Part shown: in pieces, positions 26,811 to 35,569 of the stretch | Layout: each line of letters starts with the position of its first letter | Position numbering within the stretch: the stretch's first letter is position 1 | DNA from: UBA2287 sp964479665 | GTDB taxonomy: Bacteria; Bacteroidota; Bacteroidia; Bacteroidales; Tenuifilaceae | Reading direction: 5' to 3' | DNA: 64,000 nt | Assembly (NCBI GenBank): GCA_964479665.1 | Contig: CAYZNN010000014.1 | Location: 1-64,000 of the forward strand | Position numbers and translations under genes: made by a program | Notes under the pieces: generated by a model | Database searches by the model: none | What the model was told of the DNA's origin: nothing | What the model saw: the letters and a program-made list of their open reading frames with translations, nothing else

Positions 26811-27959
26811 GTTTAAACATATTTTTAGTTGATGGGTTAACAATACTCTAACTGGGGTCCCCCTTTGTCTTCCGGGTTTCCAGGGAGGGCTTTTTTCAAC
26901 TACCTTTAAAACCTCGCTATCAATTTCGGGGGTTAATCCTTTTACAATTCTAGTATTGCTCACCTTGCCATCGGGTTCAACAATGAACTCTATATATATG
27001 GTACCTTGGATCTGATGGGTTAATACCGAATTTGGCAGATTTGCCCTGATATACTCTAAAAAAGGGCTGTAATCTTTAGCGTAGAATTGTGGCATCTCTT
27101 CAACCATAATAAATACCTCATCGCTTTTTGTGCCTCCCTTCTCTGCCCCTCCCAACAACTCGTATGCATTTATGCCCGAGTTGGTACTGGTTTTCTTGCT
27201 CTCTACCATTTTCGACGATAAGTCCCTACCGCTTTGGGCCCTCTGAACAGTACTTTCGGAGGCTGCTATTGAGGGTGCCGACACAGTTGCTAATCCTGAT
27301 GCTATGCCTTTGGGGCTATTAGTAGTGCTTGGCGCGCTATCGGGCTTTGGCGATATGGTCTCAACTTTTCCAAGGGTAACCACCGTAACCGCTTCGGCAA
27401 GTTTCATATCGTAAATAGCATCCGCCTTTTCTTGGCCAGTTGCTACTTCATTGGCTAATGTAACCAGAGACGCAGCTTGGTTGCGTTTACCATTCGTTTT
27501 ACCAACGTTCGAGGTCAATACTCCGGTGTGGTTTGCACCATTTGGGAGATCTTTGCCAAGGTACTTGCCTTTCCATACGCTTTCGTTTCTATATAGGTTC
27601 TCAGCAAGAACGGGACTAGAGTTTAAACCAGAAAAATAGTAGTAACTCAGAAACGAAATGGAAAGAACCAATGCCAGAGAGGCTGCAATGCCTAACCAGT
27701 AACCAACAGACAATCTGTGTTTTTCCTGTGCCTTGCTGTCAATAAGGGCATTCAATTCGGAAACAATGCTGCTTAACTCTTCATTTGGCCCAAGTTGCAG
27801 AATACCTTCAAGTTCATCGGAGCACATGCTGCAAGTAGCTATGTGCCTTTCTATTTGTTCAGCATTGCCGCCAACAATTTCACCCTTCGAAAAGCGGAGC
27901 AAAGTATCGCTATCGGGGCATAGGCTTGTGCTTTGGTATGTTGGATTATTATTTTTCAT
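26808..27959 (-). CDS. Anti-sigma factor/TonB C-terminal domain hybrid membrane protein
   Basis: Residues 1-80 carry a zinc-finger anti-sigma motif HxxxCxxC (HIATCSMCSDEL, near residue 40-51). A membrane helix (YWLGIAASLALVLSISFLSYYYF) follows at about 90-112. A long low-complexity periplasmic linker leads to a TonB-type C-terminal domain (about 300-383: GTIYIEFIVEPDGKVSNTRIVKG, SPPWKPGRQRGTPV). The start is ATG 27959, 11 bp inside the sigma-factor gene, which confirms the operon. It probably sequesters the ECF sigma factor and senses an envelope signal through the TonB-like domain. The TonB part may instead bind an outer-membrane partner or transduce energy; this is inference. Confidence 0.78.
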   Translation of the reverse strand: MKNNNPTYQSTSLCPDSDTLLRFSKGEIVGGNAEQIERHIATCSMCSDELEGILQLGPNEELSSIVSELNALIDSKAQEKHRLSVGYWLGIAASLALVLSISFLSYYYFSGLNSSPVLAENLYRNESVWKGKYLGKDLPNGANHTGVLTSNVGKTNGKRNQAASLVTLANEVATGQEKADAIYDMKLAEAVTVVTLGKVETISPKPDSAPSTTNSPKGIASGLATVSAPSIAASESTVQRAQSGRDLSSKMVESKKTSTNSGINAYELLGGAEKGGTKSDEVFIMVEEMPQFYAKDYSPFLEYIRANLPNSVLTHQIQGTIYIEFIVEPDGKVSNTRIVKGLTPEIDSEVLKVVEKSPPWKPGRQRGTPVRVLLTHQLKICLN

Positions 27960-28530
27960 TTTTTGTGAGACCAATTTTCAGGTTTCGTTTTCCATTCTGA
28001 ATGTAGCTCTTTACCTCGTTCAGGCTGTATCCTGTTTCATCGGCAATTTCCTTATAACTTTTCTCTTTTAGGTAGAGAAGTTCAACGCACGTTCGCTGCT
28101 CATGCGACAGGTTGCAAAGTTCCATCTCTAAATTTGCAATCCTCTCTTCCAAAACAGATCCGGTATCTAGATGGGTTTCAATTCCATTTTCCATAAAAGT
28201 GTTCACCTTTTTTGACGGATCGCCATCGATAGTTATGAGCGTTCTGGCATTTCTGAACTGCTGCATGCAGTAATTCCGCGCAACGCTGTAAAGCCATGGT
28301 TTAAAATTGGTTACTTCGTGCCGCTTCAAATCGTCGAAAAGTTTTTCGAAAATCTGCATCACGGCATCTTTACTATCGGCTGTGTTTTTCAGATACTTAT
28401 TGCAGATTGAGAATGTAAATGCAGTATAGCGTTTAAAAAGTACTCCCACAATGTTCTTATCACCCTTGCTTTTGTATAGGGCAATCAGTTGGGCATCGGT
28501 AAGGCCCTCTATGTTCTTGTTTTGTAGCAA
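27949..28530 (-). CDS. ECF-type RNA polymerase sigma factor
   Basis: An extracytoplasmic-function sigma-70 family member of 193 residues. Region 2 (about 20-95) contains FTFSICNKYLKNTADSKDAVMQIFEKLFDDL and the FKPWLYSVARNYCMQQFR segment. Region 4 (about 125-180) has LSHEQRTCVELLYLKEKSYKEIADETGYSLNEVKSYIQNGKR, a helix-turn-helix. No ATG lies upstream in frame; TTG 28530 is the likely start, 26 bp from a TAnnTTTG promoter. It is followed by its presumed anti-sigma partner. The divergent broken vWA gene is a common neighbour of such sigma genes in Bacteroidota and may once have been a target. Confidence 0.85.
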   Translation of the reverse strand: MLQNKNIEGLTDAQLIALYKSKGDKNIVGVLFKRYTAFTFSICNKYLKNTADSKDAVMQIFEKLFDDLKRHEVTNFKPWLYSVARNYCMQQFRNARTLITIDGDPSKKVNTFMENGIETHLDTGSVLEERIANLEMELCNLSHEQRTCVELLYLKEKSYKEIADETGYSLNEVKSYIQNGKRNLKIGLTKNEK

Positions 28531-28555
28531 TCCTTTGCAAATCAGAGGTTCATGC

Positions 28556-28563
28556 CAAAAGTA
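28556..28563 (-). promoter_or_regulatory. -7 promoter element TACTTTTG for the ECF sigma operon
   Basis: Exact TAnnTTTG on the minus strand. The predicted start site near 28549 leaves about 19 nt before the TTG start codon, supporting that start. Confidence 0.5.
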
Positions 28564-28649
28564 GTAAAAAATAGGATTGGTTTATGGAAAACCATTCCTT
28601 AAAGTATCAATGGGTAAACGTATTGTTGAGCCCCAAAATTGTAAAAATT

Positions 28650-30522
28650 ATGAAAACACTAGTTTTAGCGGCATGTATTCTAATTATGGGAGCATTTGCC
28701 GCAAATAATCAGCAGAAGGGAAGCTAGCATGTGAGGTTAATCATGCCGAGAGTGGAAAGCCCATTGTTAAGGCTTATATTCATGTTATGCAATCGGGAAA
28801 GTTAATTACTCAACTCCAAACCGATGCCACTGGGAACCTTCGGGTCGGACTGCCCGTAGGGACCTATCAGGTTCGTTTCTCAGCTGCCGGCTTAGCCGAC
28901 CAAATCCTATCGGTTCACGTTAGTATGGCTAAAACAACCTCGTTAAAGGTTGTACTTCGCAAACCAGTAAGGCAGGAAGTTTCGGATGAATTATTAGTTT
29001 TATGCGATGTCCCGGCTCCAGAGTATAAAAGAAGTGAAAAAACAGCGACCCCTGGTGAAGCCAGTGCTGCATACTAGCAATAACTAGTTGCGATTTCGAG
29101 GATCAATATGTTGAGCATAATACCGAAGGGTACGATGTTGTTAACGAGAACGGGTTTAAGGAGGTGCGTTATTCCCCTTTATCCACCTTCTCCATCGATG
29201 TCGATAGGGCCTCGTATGCCAATGTGCGCCGGTTCCTCTCTCAAAACCAGAAGCCAGTAAAGGATGCCGTACGTATTGAGGAGCTAATTAATTACTTCAA
29301 CTATAACTACCCCCAACCACGAAATGGGCATCCATTTTCAGTAACGGTTGAAGCCGATGCTTGTCCGTGGAATTCCAAATGGCAATTGGTACTAATTGGG
29401 TTAAAGGGTGAAAACCTTAATGAGGAGCAGATTCCACCCTGCAATATAGTTTTTTTAATTGACGTTTCAGGCTCAATGAATACTCCCAACCGCCTTCCAC
29501 TGGTTAAGCAGTCCCTTTCTTTTTTAGTTGAACGACTTCGAAAGTTCGATAGGGTAGCCATTGTGGTTTATGCTGGAGCAGCAGGGCTTGTGCTCGAATC
29601 GACACCAGGAACTAATAAAACGAAAATTCTCGAAGCAATTGATAGGCTTCAGGCTGGAGGGTCAACTGCGGGGGGTGCTGGTATAAATTTGGTCTATAAG
29701 ATTGCTAAGGAAAACTATTTGCATGGTGGGAATAATAGGGTTATTCTCGCTACCGATGGCGATTTTAATATGGGTGCCAGCAGCGATGCTGAAATGGTTC
29801 GTCTTATAGAGGGGAAGCGTAAAAATGGTGTTTTTTTTTCGGAGCCTGGTTTTGGTATGGGTAATTCTAAGGATTCGAAAATGGAAAAACTATCCATTGC
29901 GGGTAATGGAAACTATGCATGCATCGATAATATTCTTGAGGCAAAAAAAGTATTTGGTACCGAAACGTGGGGTACGCTATACACCATTGCAATGGATGTG
30001 AAAATTCAGGTAGAATTCAACCCTGTTAAAGTAAAGGCTTACCGCCTTATAGGTTACGAAAACGGATTGCTCAACAAGGAAAATTTCAACAACGATAAAA
30101 AGGATGCAGGAGATATTGGGTGTGGCCATACGGTTACCGCACTATACGAAATTAATCCTGCCTCTTCCGAAGAAAGTGTTTCGGGTGTTGGTCCATTAGA
30201 ATACCAGAAAGCTCAAACTGTGGATAGCAAAAACCTTATGACAATTAAGCTGAGGCACAAACAGCCAAATGAGGATGAAAGCATATCAATAGTCGAAAGG
30301 TTGGATGCAGCCAAGCTAAAAGCAACAACAAATATTAAGTTTGCTTCTGCTGTAGTCGAATCTGGTATGCTATTGCGCTACTCGGAACATAGAGGCAATG
30401 CGTCTTTCAATGCGGCAATTGCTAGGGCAAAGGGTTCAAGAGAAAACGATGAGCATGGCTATCGGTCCGATTTTGTTAAAATGGCCGAAATGGCTCAGAT
30501 GATTTACAGATTGATGTGTTAA
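28650..30522 (+). pseudogene. vWA-domain secreted protein (YfbK-like), split over three frames
   Basis: ATG 28650 opens a signal peptide (TLVLAACILIMGAFA) that stops at TAG 28725. The frame then shifts to a carboxypeptidase-regulatory-like repeat (GKPIVKAYIHVMQSGKLITQL, VGTYQVRFSAAG), which stops at 29077. A third frame from about 29075 carries EHNTEGYDVVNENGF and then YSPLSTFSIDVDRASYANVR, and the vWA domain with MIDAS motif DVSGSMN and the GGSTAGGAGI and ATDGDFNMG segments. The domain order matches intact YfbK-like Bacteroidota proteins of about 600 residues. Two frame changes make a full product impossible. The intact 29164-30522 part could give an internal fragment without a signal peptide. 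Confidence 0.8.
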
Positions 30523-30535
30523 GGGTAGCGAAATG

Positions 30536-30584
30536 TGGGTTCGACTGCTTGACAAAATAACTGTTAGCACTTGAACCCATTTTT
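30536..30584. terminator. Possible convergent terminator
   Basis: TGGGTTC (30536-30542) pairs with GAACCCA (30573-30579) across a 30-nt loop, followed by TTTTT. The loop is long, so strength is doubtful. Confidence 0.4.
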
Positions 30585-30589
30585 ATAAA

Positions 30590-31180
30590 TCAGTTCTTTG
30601 GTTGAGTGTTACTGAACGTTTGCTGGGCTATACGTGATATGATAAATGTATATAGACTGTGAACCACTTTGCCCAAAGTCAAGCCTAGCAAGGCTCCCAC
30701 AATTATGTCGCCGGGGTAATGTACGCCCAAGTATATACGGCTGTATGAAACCAATGAAGCCCATAAGAAAATGGATATGGAGAACCACTTTTTCGATAGA
30801 ACCAAATGCAGAAACATGGCAACTCCAAAGGTATTGGCTGCATGCGAGGAGACAAACCCGTATTTCCCTCCACATCGGCTTACTGTGTGCACAAGCTCTT
30901 TAATTTCAGGGTTATGGCAGGGGCGCAACCTTTCGAAAACATTTTTGAAAAAGTGTACCGATATTTGGTCGGCTAGTGTTACAACTAACGCAATTCCCAG
31001 TAGAAGCCATAGTCCCTTTAAACCATATTTATTAAATAATAAATATAATATTCCAATATACAATGGAGCCCAAATAAGGTTTCCCGAAATGCGAAACATT
31101 AGCGTGTCGAAGGTAGGCGAATGGATCCCATTAAGAAATAGGAATAACTGGGTGTCAATATCAATTAGCCACTCAATCAT
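30590..31180 (-). CDS. PAP2-family membrane phosphatase
   Basis: A membrane phosphatidate or undecaprenyl-pyrophosphate phosphatase-type enzyme. The three signature motifs are present: K-x6-RP as FKNVFERLRPC, SxH as FVSSHAANTFG, and SRxxxxxHxxxD as SYSRIYLGVHYPGD. Five or six hydrophobic helices surround them. The substrate may be undecaprenyl pyrophosphate, lipid A phosphate or phosphatidylglycerol phosphate; sequence alone does not decide. The start is set at ATG 31180, whose last two bases overlap the TGA of obgE (ATGA), so it is translationally coupled to that gene. Confidence 0.88.
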   Translation of the reverse strand: MIEWLIDIDTQLFLFLNGIHSPTFDTLMFRISGNLIWAPLYIGILYLLFNKYGLKGLWLLLGIALVVTLADQISVHFFKNVFERLRPCHNPEIKELVHTVSRCGGKYGFVSSHAANTFGVAMFLHLVLSKKWFSISIFLWASLVSYSRIYLGVHYPGDIIVGALLGLTLGKVVHSLYTFIISRIAQQTFSNTQPKN

Positions 31181-32172
31181 GCCAGTCGATTTAATTCGGT
31201 CCAAATCATGTCCTTAAGTTTTTCAATGCCTAAACCTGTAACCGACGAAATAAAGACGTGGGGAATTGAGGGCACTTCAGCCATCATTTCGCGTTTCAGT
31301 TCCTCATCAATCAAGTCGCATTTGGTAATTGCTAACATACGCTGCTTGTCAAGCAGTTCGGGGTTGTACTTTTCTAGTTCGTTCAGCAAGGTATTGTACT
31401 CGTTGGCAATATTTTTACTGTCGGATGGGATGGTAAAAAGCAGCATCGGGTTCCTCTCAATATGCCTCAGGAATCGAAGTCCTAGCCCTTTTCCCTCGCT
31501 AGCCCCTTCAATAATTCCGGGTATGTCGGCCATTACAAATGAACGGTTGTCGCGGTAGGGCACTATGCCAATATTTGGTTCGAGAGTTGTGAATGCGTAA
31601 TCGGCAATTTTGGGTTTAGCTGCCGATACAACCGAGAGTAAAGTCGACTTGCCAGCATTAGGAAACCCAACCAGACCAACGTCGGCCAAAATTTTCAGCT
31701 CCAATACAACTGCTGCTTCTATACCGGCTTCGCCCGGTTGGGAGAAACGAGGTGTTTGGTTTGTGGCAGATCTAAAATGCCAGTTCCCTTGGCCGCCTCG
31801 CCCGCCCTTTAATAGAATTTCAACCTGATCGTGTTGGGTTATTTCACAAAGGGGCTCTCTGGTTTCGGCGTCGAGCGCAACGGTACCAAGAGGGACCTCA
31901 ATTGTTACATCGGCGCCATCAGCTCCGGTTCGCCTTTGACCACCCCCGGGGTTTCCATGTTCAGCAAATATGTGGCGTTGATATTTAAGGTGAATTAGAG
32001 TCCATAACTGACTGTTACCTTTAAGAAAAATATGGCCGCCACGACCGCCATCGCCGCCATCGGGGCCACCCTTTGGAACAAACTTTTCGCGATGCAAATG
32101 GGTGCTTCCCGCCCCTCCGTTGCCCGAACGGCAAAATATTTTCACATAATCAACAAAGTTCGACGAGGCCAT
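31177..32172 (-). CDS. obgE: GTPase Obg
   Basis: An essential GTPase acting in large-subunit ribosome maturation and stress response. The N-terminal Gly-rich Obg fold (about 1-158) includes FVDYVKIFCRSGNGGAGS and GGDGGRGGHIFLKG. The G domain has the P-loop GFPNAGKST, switch II DIPGIIEGA and the TKCD specificity motif near 280. The start is placed at MASSNF (32172). The gene lies between adk and the PAP2 gene, in a tight minus-strand run of core genes. Confidence 0.96.
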   Translation of the reverse strand: MASSNFVDYVKIFCRSGNGGAGSTHLHREKFVPKGGPDGGDGGRGGHIFLKGNSQLWTLIHLKYQRHIFAEHGNPGGGQRRTGADGADVTIEVPLGTVALDAETREPLCEITQHDQVEILLKGGRGGQGNWHFRSATNQTPRFSQPGEAGIEAAVVLELKILADVGLVGFPNAGKSTLLSVVSAAKPKIADYAFTTLEPNIGIVPYRDNRSFVMADIPGIIEGASEGKGLGLRFLRHIERNPMLLFTIPSDSKNIANEYNTLLNELEKYNPELLDKQRMLAITKCDLIDEELKREMMAEVPSIPHVFISSVTGLGIEKLKDMIWTELNRLA

Positions 32173-32209
32173 GGGCAAAGAGTTATTAATTGCGATTCAA
32201 ACTAATATA

Positions 32210-32788
32210 TTAGTTATGTTTATCAATTGTAAGGCTTATGGTTTCGAATACTTCATCGATGCTCCCCATGCCCTTAATTCCGCAATATTTATTTTGGGCT
32301 CTGTAGTAATCAATCACATTTCGGGTAGTTTCGTTGTAAATTTTTATGCGGTTATTAATGATTGTCGTATTCTGATCGTTGGTTCTCCCGCTCGTTAACC
32401 CTCGGTGGGTTATCCTCTTTACAAGTTCGTTGTAATCAACTTCAAGGGTTATCATAAGGTCAATCGCAAGCTTTCGTTCAGAAAGTAATTCATCGAGGGA
32501 TTGTGCCTGAAGAGTAGTTCGTGGAAACCCATCGAAAACGACTCCGCTTTTGCCAGCTAAATTTTCATCGAGTTGCCTTCCTATTATCCCTATAACCAAT
32601 TCGTCGGGCACCAGTTCACCCCTGTCCATGTATTTTTTTGCTTCAATTCCCCTGGGGGTTTGCCTTTCAATGGCATTGCGTAATATGTCGCCAGTAGCAA
32701 TATGAAGCGAATTGTACTTTCCTATAAGGTTCTGCGATTGAGTTCCCTTGCCAGCACCCGGAGGGCCAAATAGAACTATTATAAGCAT
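32210..32788 (-). CDS. adk: Adenylate kinase
   Basis: Interconverts ATP plus AMP and two ADP in the cytoplasm. The P-loop GPPGAGKGTQ is at about 7-16. The AMP-binding segment ATGDILRNAI, the DGFPRT motif and the short LID region ITHRGLTSGRTND mark it as the short-LID type, and 192 residues agrees. It sits 25 bp after hpt and 38 bp before obgE; the adk-hpt neighbourhood is common in Bacteroidota and links purine salvage with nucleotide balance. Confidence 0.97.
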   Translation of the reverse strand: MLIIVLFGPPGAGKGTQSQNLIGKYNSLHIATGDILRNAIERQTPRGIEAKKYMDRGELVPDELVIGIIGRQLDENLAGKSGVVFDGFPRTTLQAQSLDELLSERKLAIDLMITLEVDYNELVKRITHRGLTSGRTNDQNTTIINNRIKIYNETTRNVIDYYRAQNKYCGIKGMGSIDEVFETISLTIDKHN

Positions 32789-32812
32789 GGCGATTGTTGA
32801 GAAGTATTTTGA

Positions 32813-33355
32813 TTAGGGTATTAAAGTGTATATGTTGGGTAAGTTGCGGCCTAAACCATTGTAATCAAGGCCGTAGCCTACAATAAAGTCGTTGGGTATA
32901 GACCGGCCAACGTAGTCAATTTTAATGTTTCCTTTATAAGCGTTGGGTTTAAAGAGAAAAGTAGCGATTAAAACTTTTTTGGGCGATTTTGTTTTTAAAA
33001 CATCTACTAATTTGGTGAGCGTAATGCCAGTGTCTACTATATCCTCAATAATAACAACAGTCCTGTTTTCAATTCTCTCGGTAAGCCCAATGAGTTCATT
33101 TATTGATCCAGTAGACTGGGTTCCAACGTATGAGGCAAGTTTAACGAAAGAAATCTCACAGGGGAATTCAATTCTTCGAATTAAATCGGCTGTAAACATG
33201 AACGAACCATTTAAAACGCTGATGAACAAGGGGGTGTCTTCGTCTTTTAAGTCGCTATTTATGGCAATTGCCATTTTTGCAACATCATTCTGAATGCTTT
33301 CTTCGGGGTAACTAAGTTCAAATTCCTTGTCCCACAGTTTAACAGTTTTGGCCAT
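32813..33355 (-). CDS. hpt: Hypoxanthine phosphoribosyltransferase
   Basis: Salvages hypoxanthine (and probably guanine) to the mononucleotide using PRPP. The PRPP-binding motif VVIIEDIVDTGITL is at about 96-109. The N-terminal FISVLNGSFMFTADLIRR loop and the C-terminal DFIVGYGLDYNGLGRNLP are typical of the family. At 180 residues the length is normal. It is downstream of the M20 amidohydrolase by 79 bp and upstream of adk by 24 bp. Confidence 0.95.
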   Translation of the reverse strand: MAKTVKLWDKEFELSYPEESIQNDVAKMAIAINSDLKDEDTPLFISVLNGSFMFTADLIRRIEFPCEISFVKLASYVGTQSTGSINELIGLTERIENRTVVIIEDIVDTGITLTKLVDVLKTKSPKKVLIATFLFKPNAYKGNIKIDYVGRSIPNDFIVGYGLDYNGLGRNLPNIYTLIP

Positions 33356-33434
33356 TGCTTATTGGTGGTTTTTAAATCGAATAAACGGCAAAAGTACAAA
33401 ATATAATCTCTTTTAAAAGGATCTTGATGTAATG

Positions 33435-34559
33435 CTACCGAAGATGCTTGGTAATTATGCCATCCATAACATTCATACCATAGGGTATTATGTCGTCCGG
33501 AAAGTCGAAATCGGGACTGTGAAGGTCGGGTTGGTCTTCTCCGGCTCCCAGCCCCATAATTACTCCAGGCCCTCTAACAAGAAAGTGCGAAAAGTCTTCC
33601 GACCATCTATTGGGTTTTTCAATTGTACTGAATGGTAATCCATTTTGTTTGCAAACCAGTTTTATCTCCTCTGTTAATTTGTTGTCGCACACAGCAGAGG
33701 GATAAATGTTGGTGAAGGTGAATTCAATGTTTACCCCATGTTTAATGCCCGACTTTTTAACGAGTTCAATGGTTCTGTCGGTTAAAAGGCTCATGTCAGT
33801 GTCGGAGTAGGCTCTGAGAGTACACATTAACTCTCCATATCCGGGCGATGTGCCAAAGGCAATTTCGCCAACCCGAATATGTACAATAGTTATTAATACA
33901 AAGCTGCTATAATGGGGCAAACTTGCAATTTCATTTATCCCTTGAATAATTTCGGCAATGGCAAACGAAGGGTTAATGCCGTTTTCAGGATATGCTGCAT
34001 GTGAGGCCTTGCCTATTAGCTTCACAATTAACCCTTTCGAGGCTGCTGCAAAAGTGTGCTCAGCAAGGATAATATTTCCCTTCTTATGTTTAGGCATGTT
34101 ATGAATAGCAAAAGCCATATCAGGGTAAAGGTTCAACTCCCTAAGCCTTCGGACCGATTTTAATGCCCCTGTTCCATTTTCTTCCTCGGGCTGGTAAAAA
34201 AGAATAACTCGTCCCCTTTTCAGCGGGTTCGACTTTATTCGATTTGCCAAACCCGATACCATAGCCATGTGACCATCGTGCCCACATGCATGCGAAACGC
34301 CAGGATTTATGGATGTATAGCTTGTTTTGGAGGTTTCATGAATGGGTAATGCGTCTAGGTCGCAGCGGAACAGGATGGTTGGGCCTTCGTCTTTCCCCTT
34401 AAAAACAGCAGCCATACCCTCGCCTGCAATGCCAGTGTAAAGTTCATCGGGGCTATAGCGGCTCAAGTAAAAACGTATTCGTTTTCCAGTTTCTCTCTCT
34501 TTACCAGATAGCTCAGGGTTCCGGTGGAGTTCGTGCCTTAATCTAATGAGTTCTTCCAT
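33435..34559 (-). CDS. M20-family amidohydrolase (N-acyl-amino-acid type)
   Basis: A zinc-type metallo-amidohydrolase of the peptidase M20 hippurate/N-acyl-amino-acid group. Metal and catalytic segments are present: FRCDLDALPI, SHACGHDGHMAMVSG and YQPEEENGTGALK, with the lid/dimerisation domain in between. No signal peptide is seen, so it acts in the cytoplasm. The exact substrate cannot be assigned; candidates are N-acetyl or N-acyl amino acids. The upstream gap (34560-34754, 195 bp) shows no gene and no convincing regulatory site. Confidence 0.85.
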   Translation of the reverse strand: MEELIRLRHELHRNPELSGKERETGKRIRFYLSRYSPDELYTGIAGEGMAAVFKGKDEGPTILFRCDLDALPIHETSKTSYTSINPGVSHACGHDGHMAMVSGLANRIKSNPLKRGRVILFYQPEEENGTGALKSVRRLRELNLYPDMAFAIHNMPKHKKGNIILAEHTFAAASKGLIVKLIGKASHAAYPENGINPSFAIAEIIQGINEIASLPHYSSFVLITIVHIRVGEIAFGTSPGYGELMCTLRAYSDTDMSLLTDRTIELVKKSGIKHGVNIEFTFTNIYPSAVCDNKLTEEIKLVCKQNGLPFSTIEKPNRWSEDFSHFLVRGPGVIMGLGAGEDQPDLHSPDFDFPDDIIPYGMNVMDGIITKHLR

Positions 34560-34754
34560 TGGCCTAATTTAACTGTATGTAAAATTAGCAAATTTGAAGT
34601 AACCGCAATCGATTTAAATCCTATAAAATTGTTGAAGTAAGTCAAACAAATTCTCATACGATTTATTATAGATAACATATATCCTTAAAGCAATAAATTC
34701 AACCTTTTGGGGCTGATTTAATGTTGCTTTACGAGGTTGAAACTTGCAGTTGCG

Positions 34755-35567
34755 CTAGGTTGTCGTTTCTCTATTCGAATATAAGCGCGATGAGAGCGCA
34801 AGGCTTACTTCAAAAAGTAACCAAAGTGGAATTACTACCAGCACAAGGCTAATGATATCTGGAGGGGTAATTATGGCGGCTAGCACCATGATTGCAATAA
34901 AGGTGTGTTTTCGGTATTTTTTCAATAAGACCGGGGTTACAACACCGGTTTTTGTAAGAAAAAGTATTGCCAGAGGAAGTTCGAAAAGAATGCCAGATGC
35001 TAAGGTAGCCGAAGTAATTGAGCCTATGTATGAGTTTAAACTGATGGTGTTGCTCACTTCGCTTGAAACACTGTATGAACCCAGAAAATGAATAGTGAGA
35101 GGTGTTATAATGTAATAACCAAATAGAACTCCAACAAAAAAGAGTAGCGATACCCAAAAAACAACCCGTTGGGTTATTCTGCGTTCGCCAGGGTAAAGAG
35201 CGGGCTTAACGAACTGCCAAAGATTAAAAATAATGTAAGGGAAGGATAAAATAATGCCTGTGTATAAAGATACCATAAGGTGTATGGTAAACTGCCCCGA
35301 TAATGAAATGTTAATTATCTCAAGCCCCCTTTGGTTTATACATAATACGCTGCTATTTAGCCATTCTCCCATTTGGCAAAGCAACCGGTTTGTGAAAAAT
35401 GTTGGTTGCATGGGGGCAAATAGCAACCCATCGAATATGAACCGGAAAAAGACGAAAGCTATTACAGTGCTAATGAGAATGCCTAAAGTTGAGCGGACAA
35501 GAATCCAACGAAGCTCCTCTAGATGCTCCCAAAAGGACATTTCGCCATTTGTCTTGTCGTTTTCCAT
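34755..35567 (-). CDS. tatC: Sec-independent translocase TatC
   Basis: The substrate-receptor subunit of the twin-arginine translocon in the inner membrane. The N-terminal signature MSFWEHLEELRWILVRS is present, as are the conserved segments FPYIIFNLWQFVKPALYPGER and FELPLAILFL. Six hydrophobic helices are visible. At 270 residues it is normal in size. No tatA/B gene occurs in the window. It starts 2 bp after kdsD ends, so the two are cotranscribed. Confidence 0.96.
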   Translation of the reverse strand: MENDKTNGEMSFWEHLEELRWILVRSTLGILISTVIAFVFFRFIFDGLLFAPMQPTFFTNRLLCQMGEWLNSSVLCINQRGLEIINISLSGQFTIHLMVSLYTGIILSFPYIIFNLWQFVKPALYPGERRITQRVVFWVSLLFFVGVLFGYYIITPLTIHFLGSYSVSSEVSNTISLNSYIGSITSATLASGILFELPLAILFLTKTGVVTPVLLKKYRKHTFIAIMVLAAIITPPDIISLVLVVIPLWLLFEVSLALSSRLYSNRETTT

Positions 35568-35569
35568 AA

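Noticed and set aside
30771..31217. Plus-strand ORF of about 148 residues opposite the PAP2 gene
   Set aside because: The minus-strand reading has complete PAP2 motifs; the plus frame has no recognisable domain.
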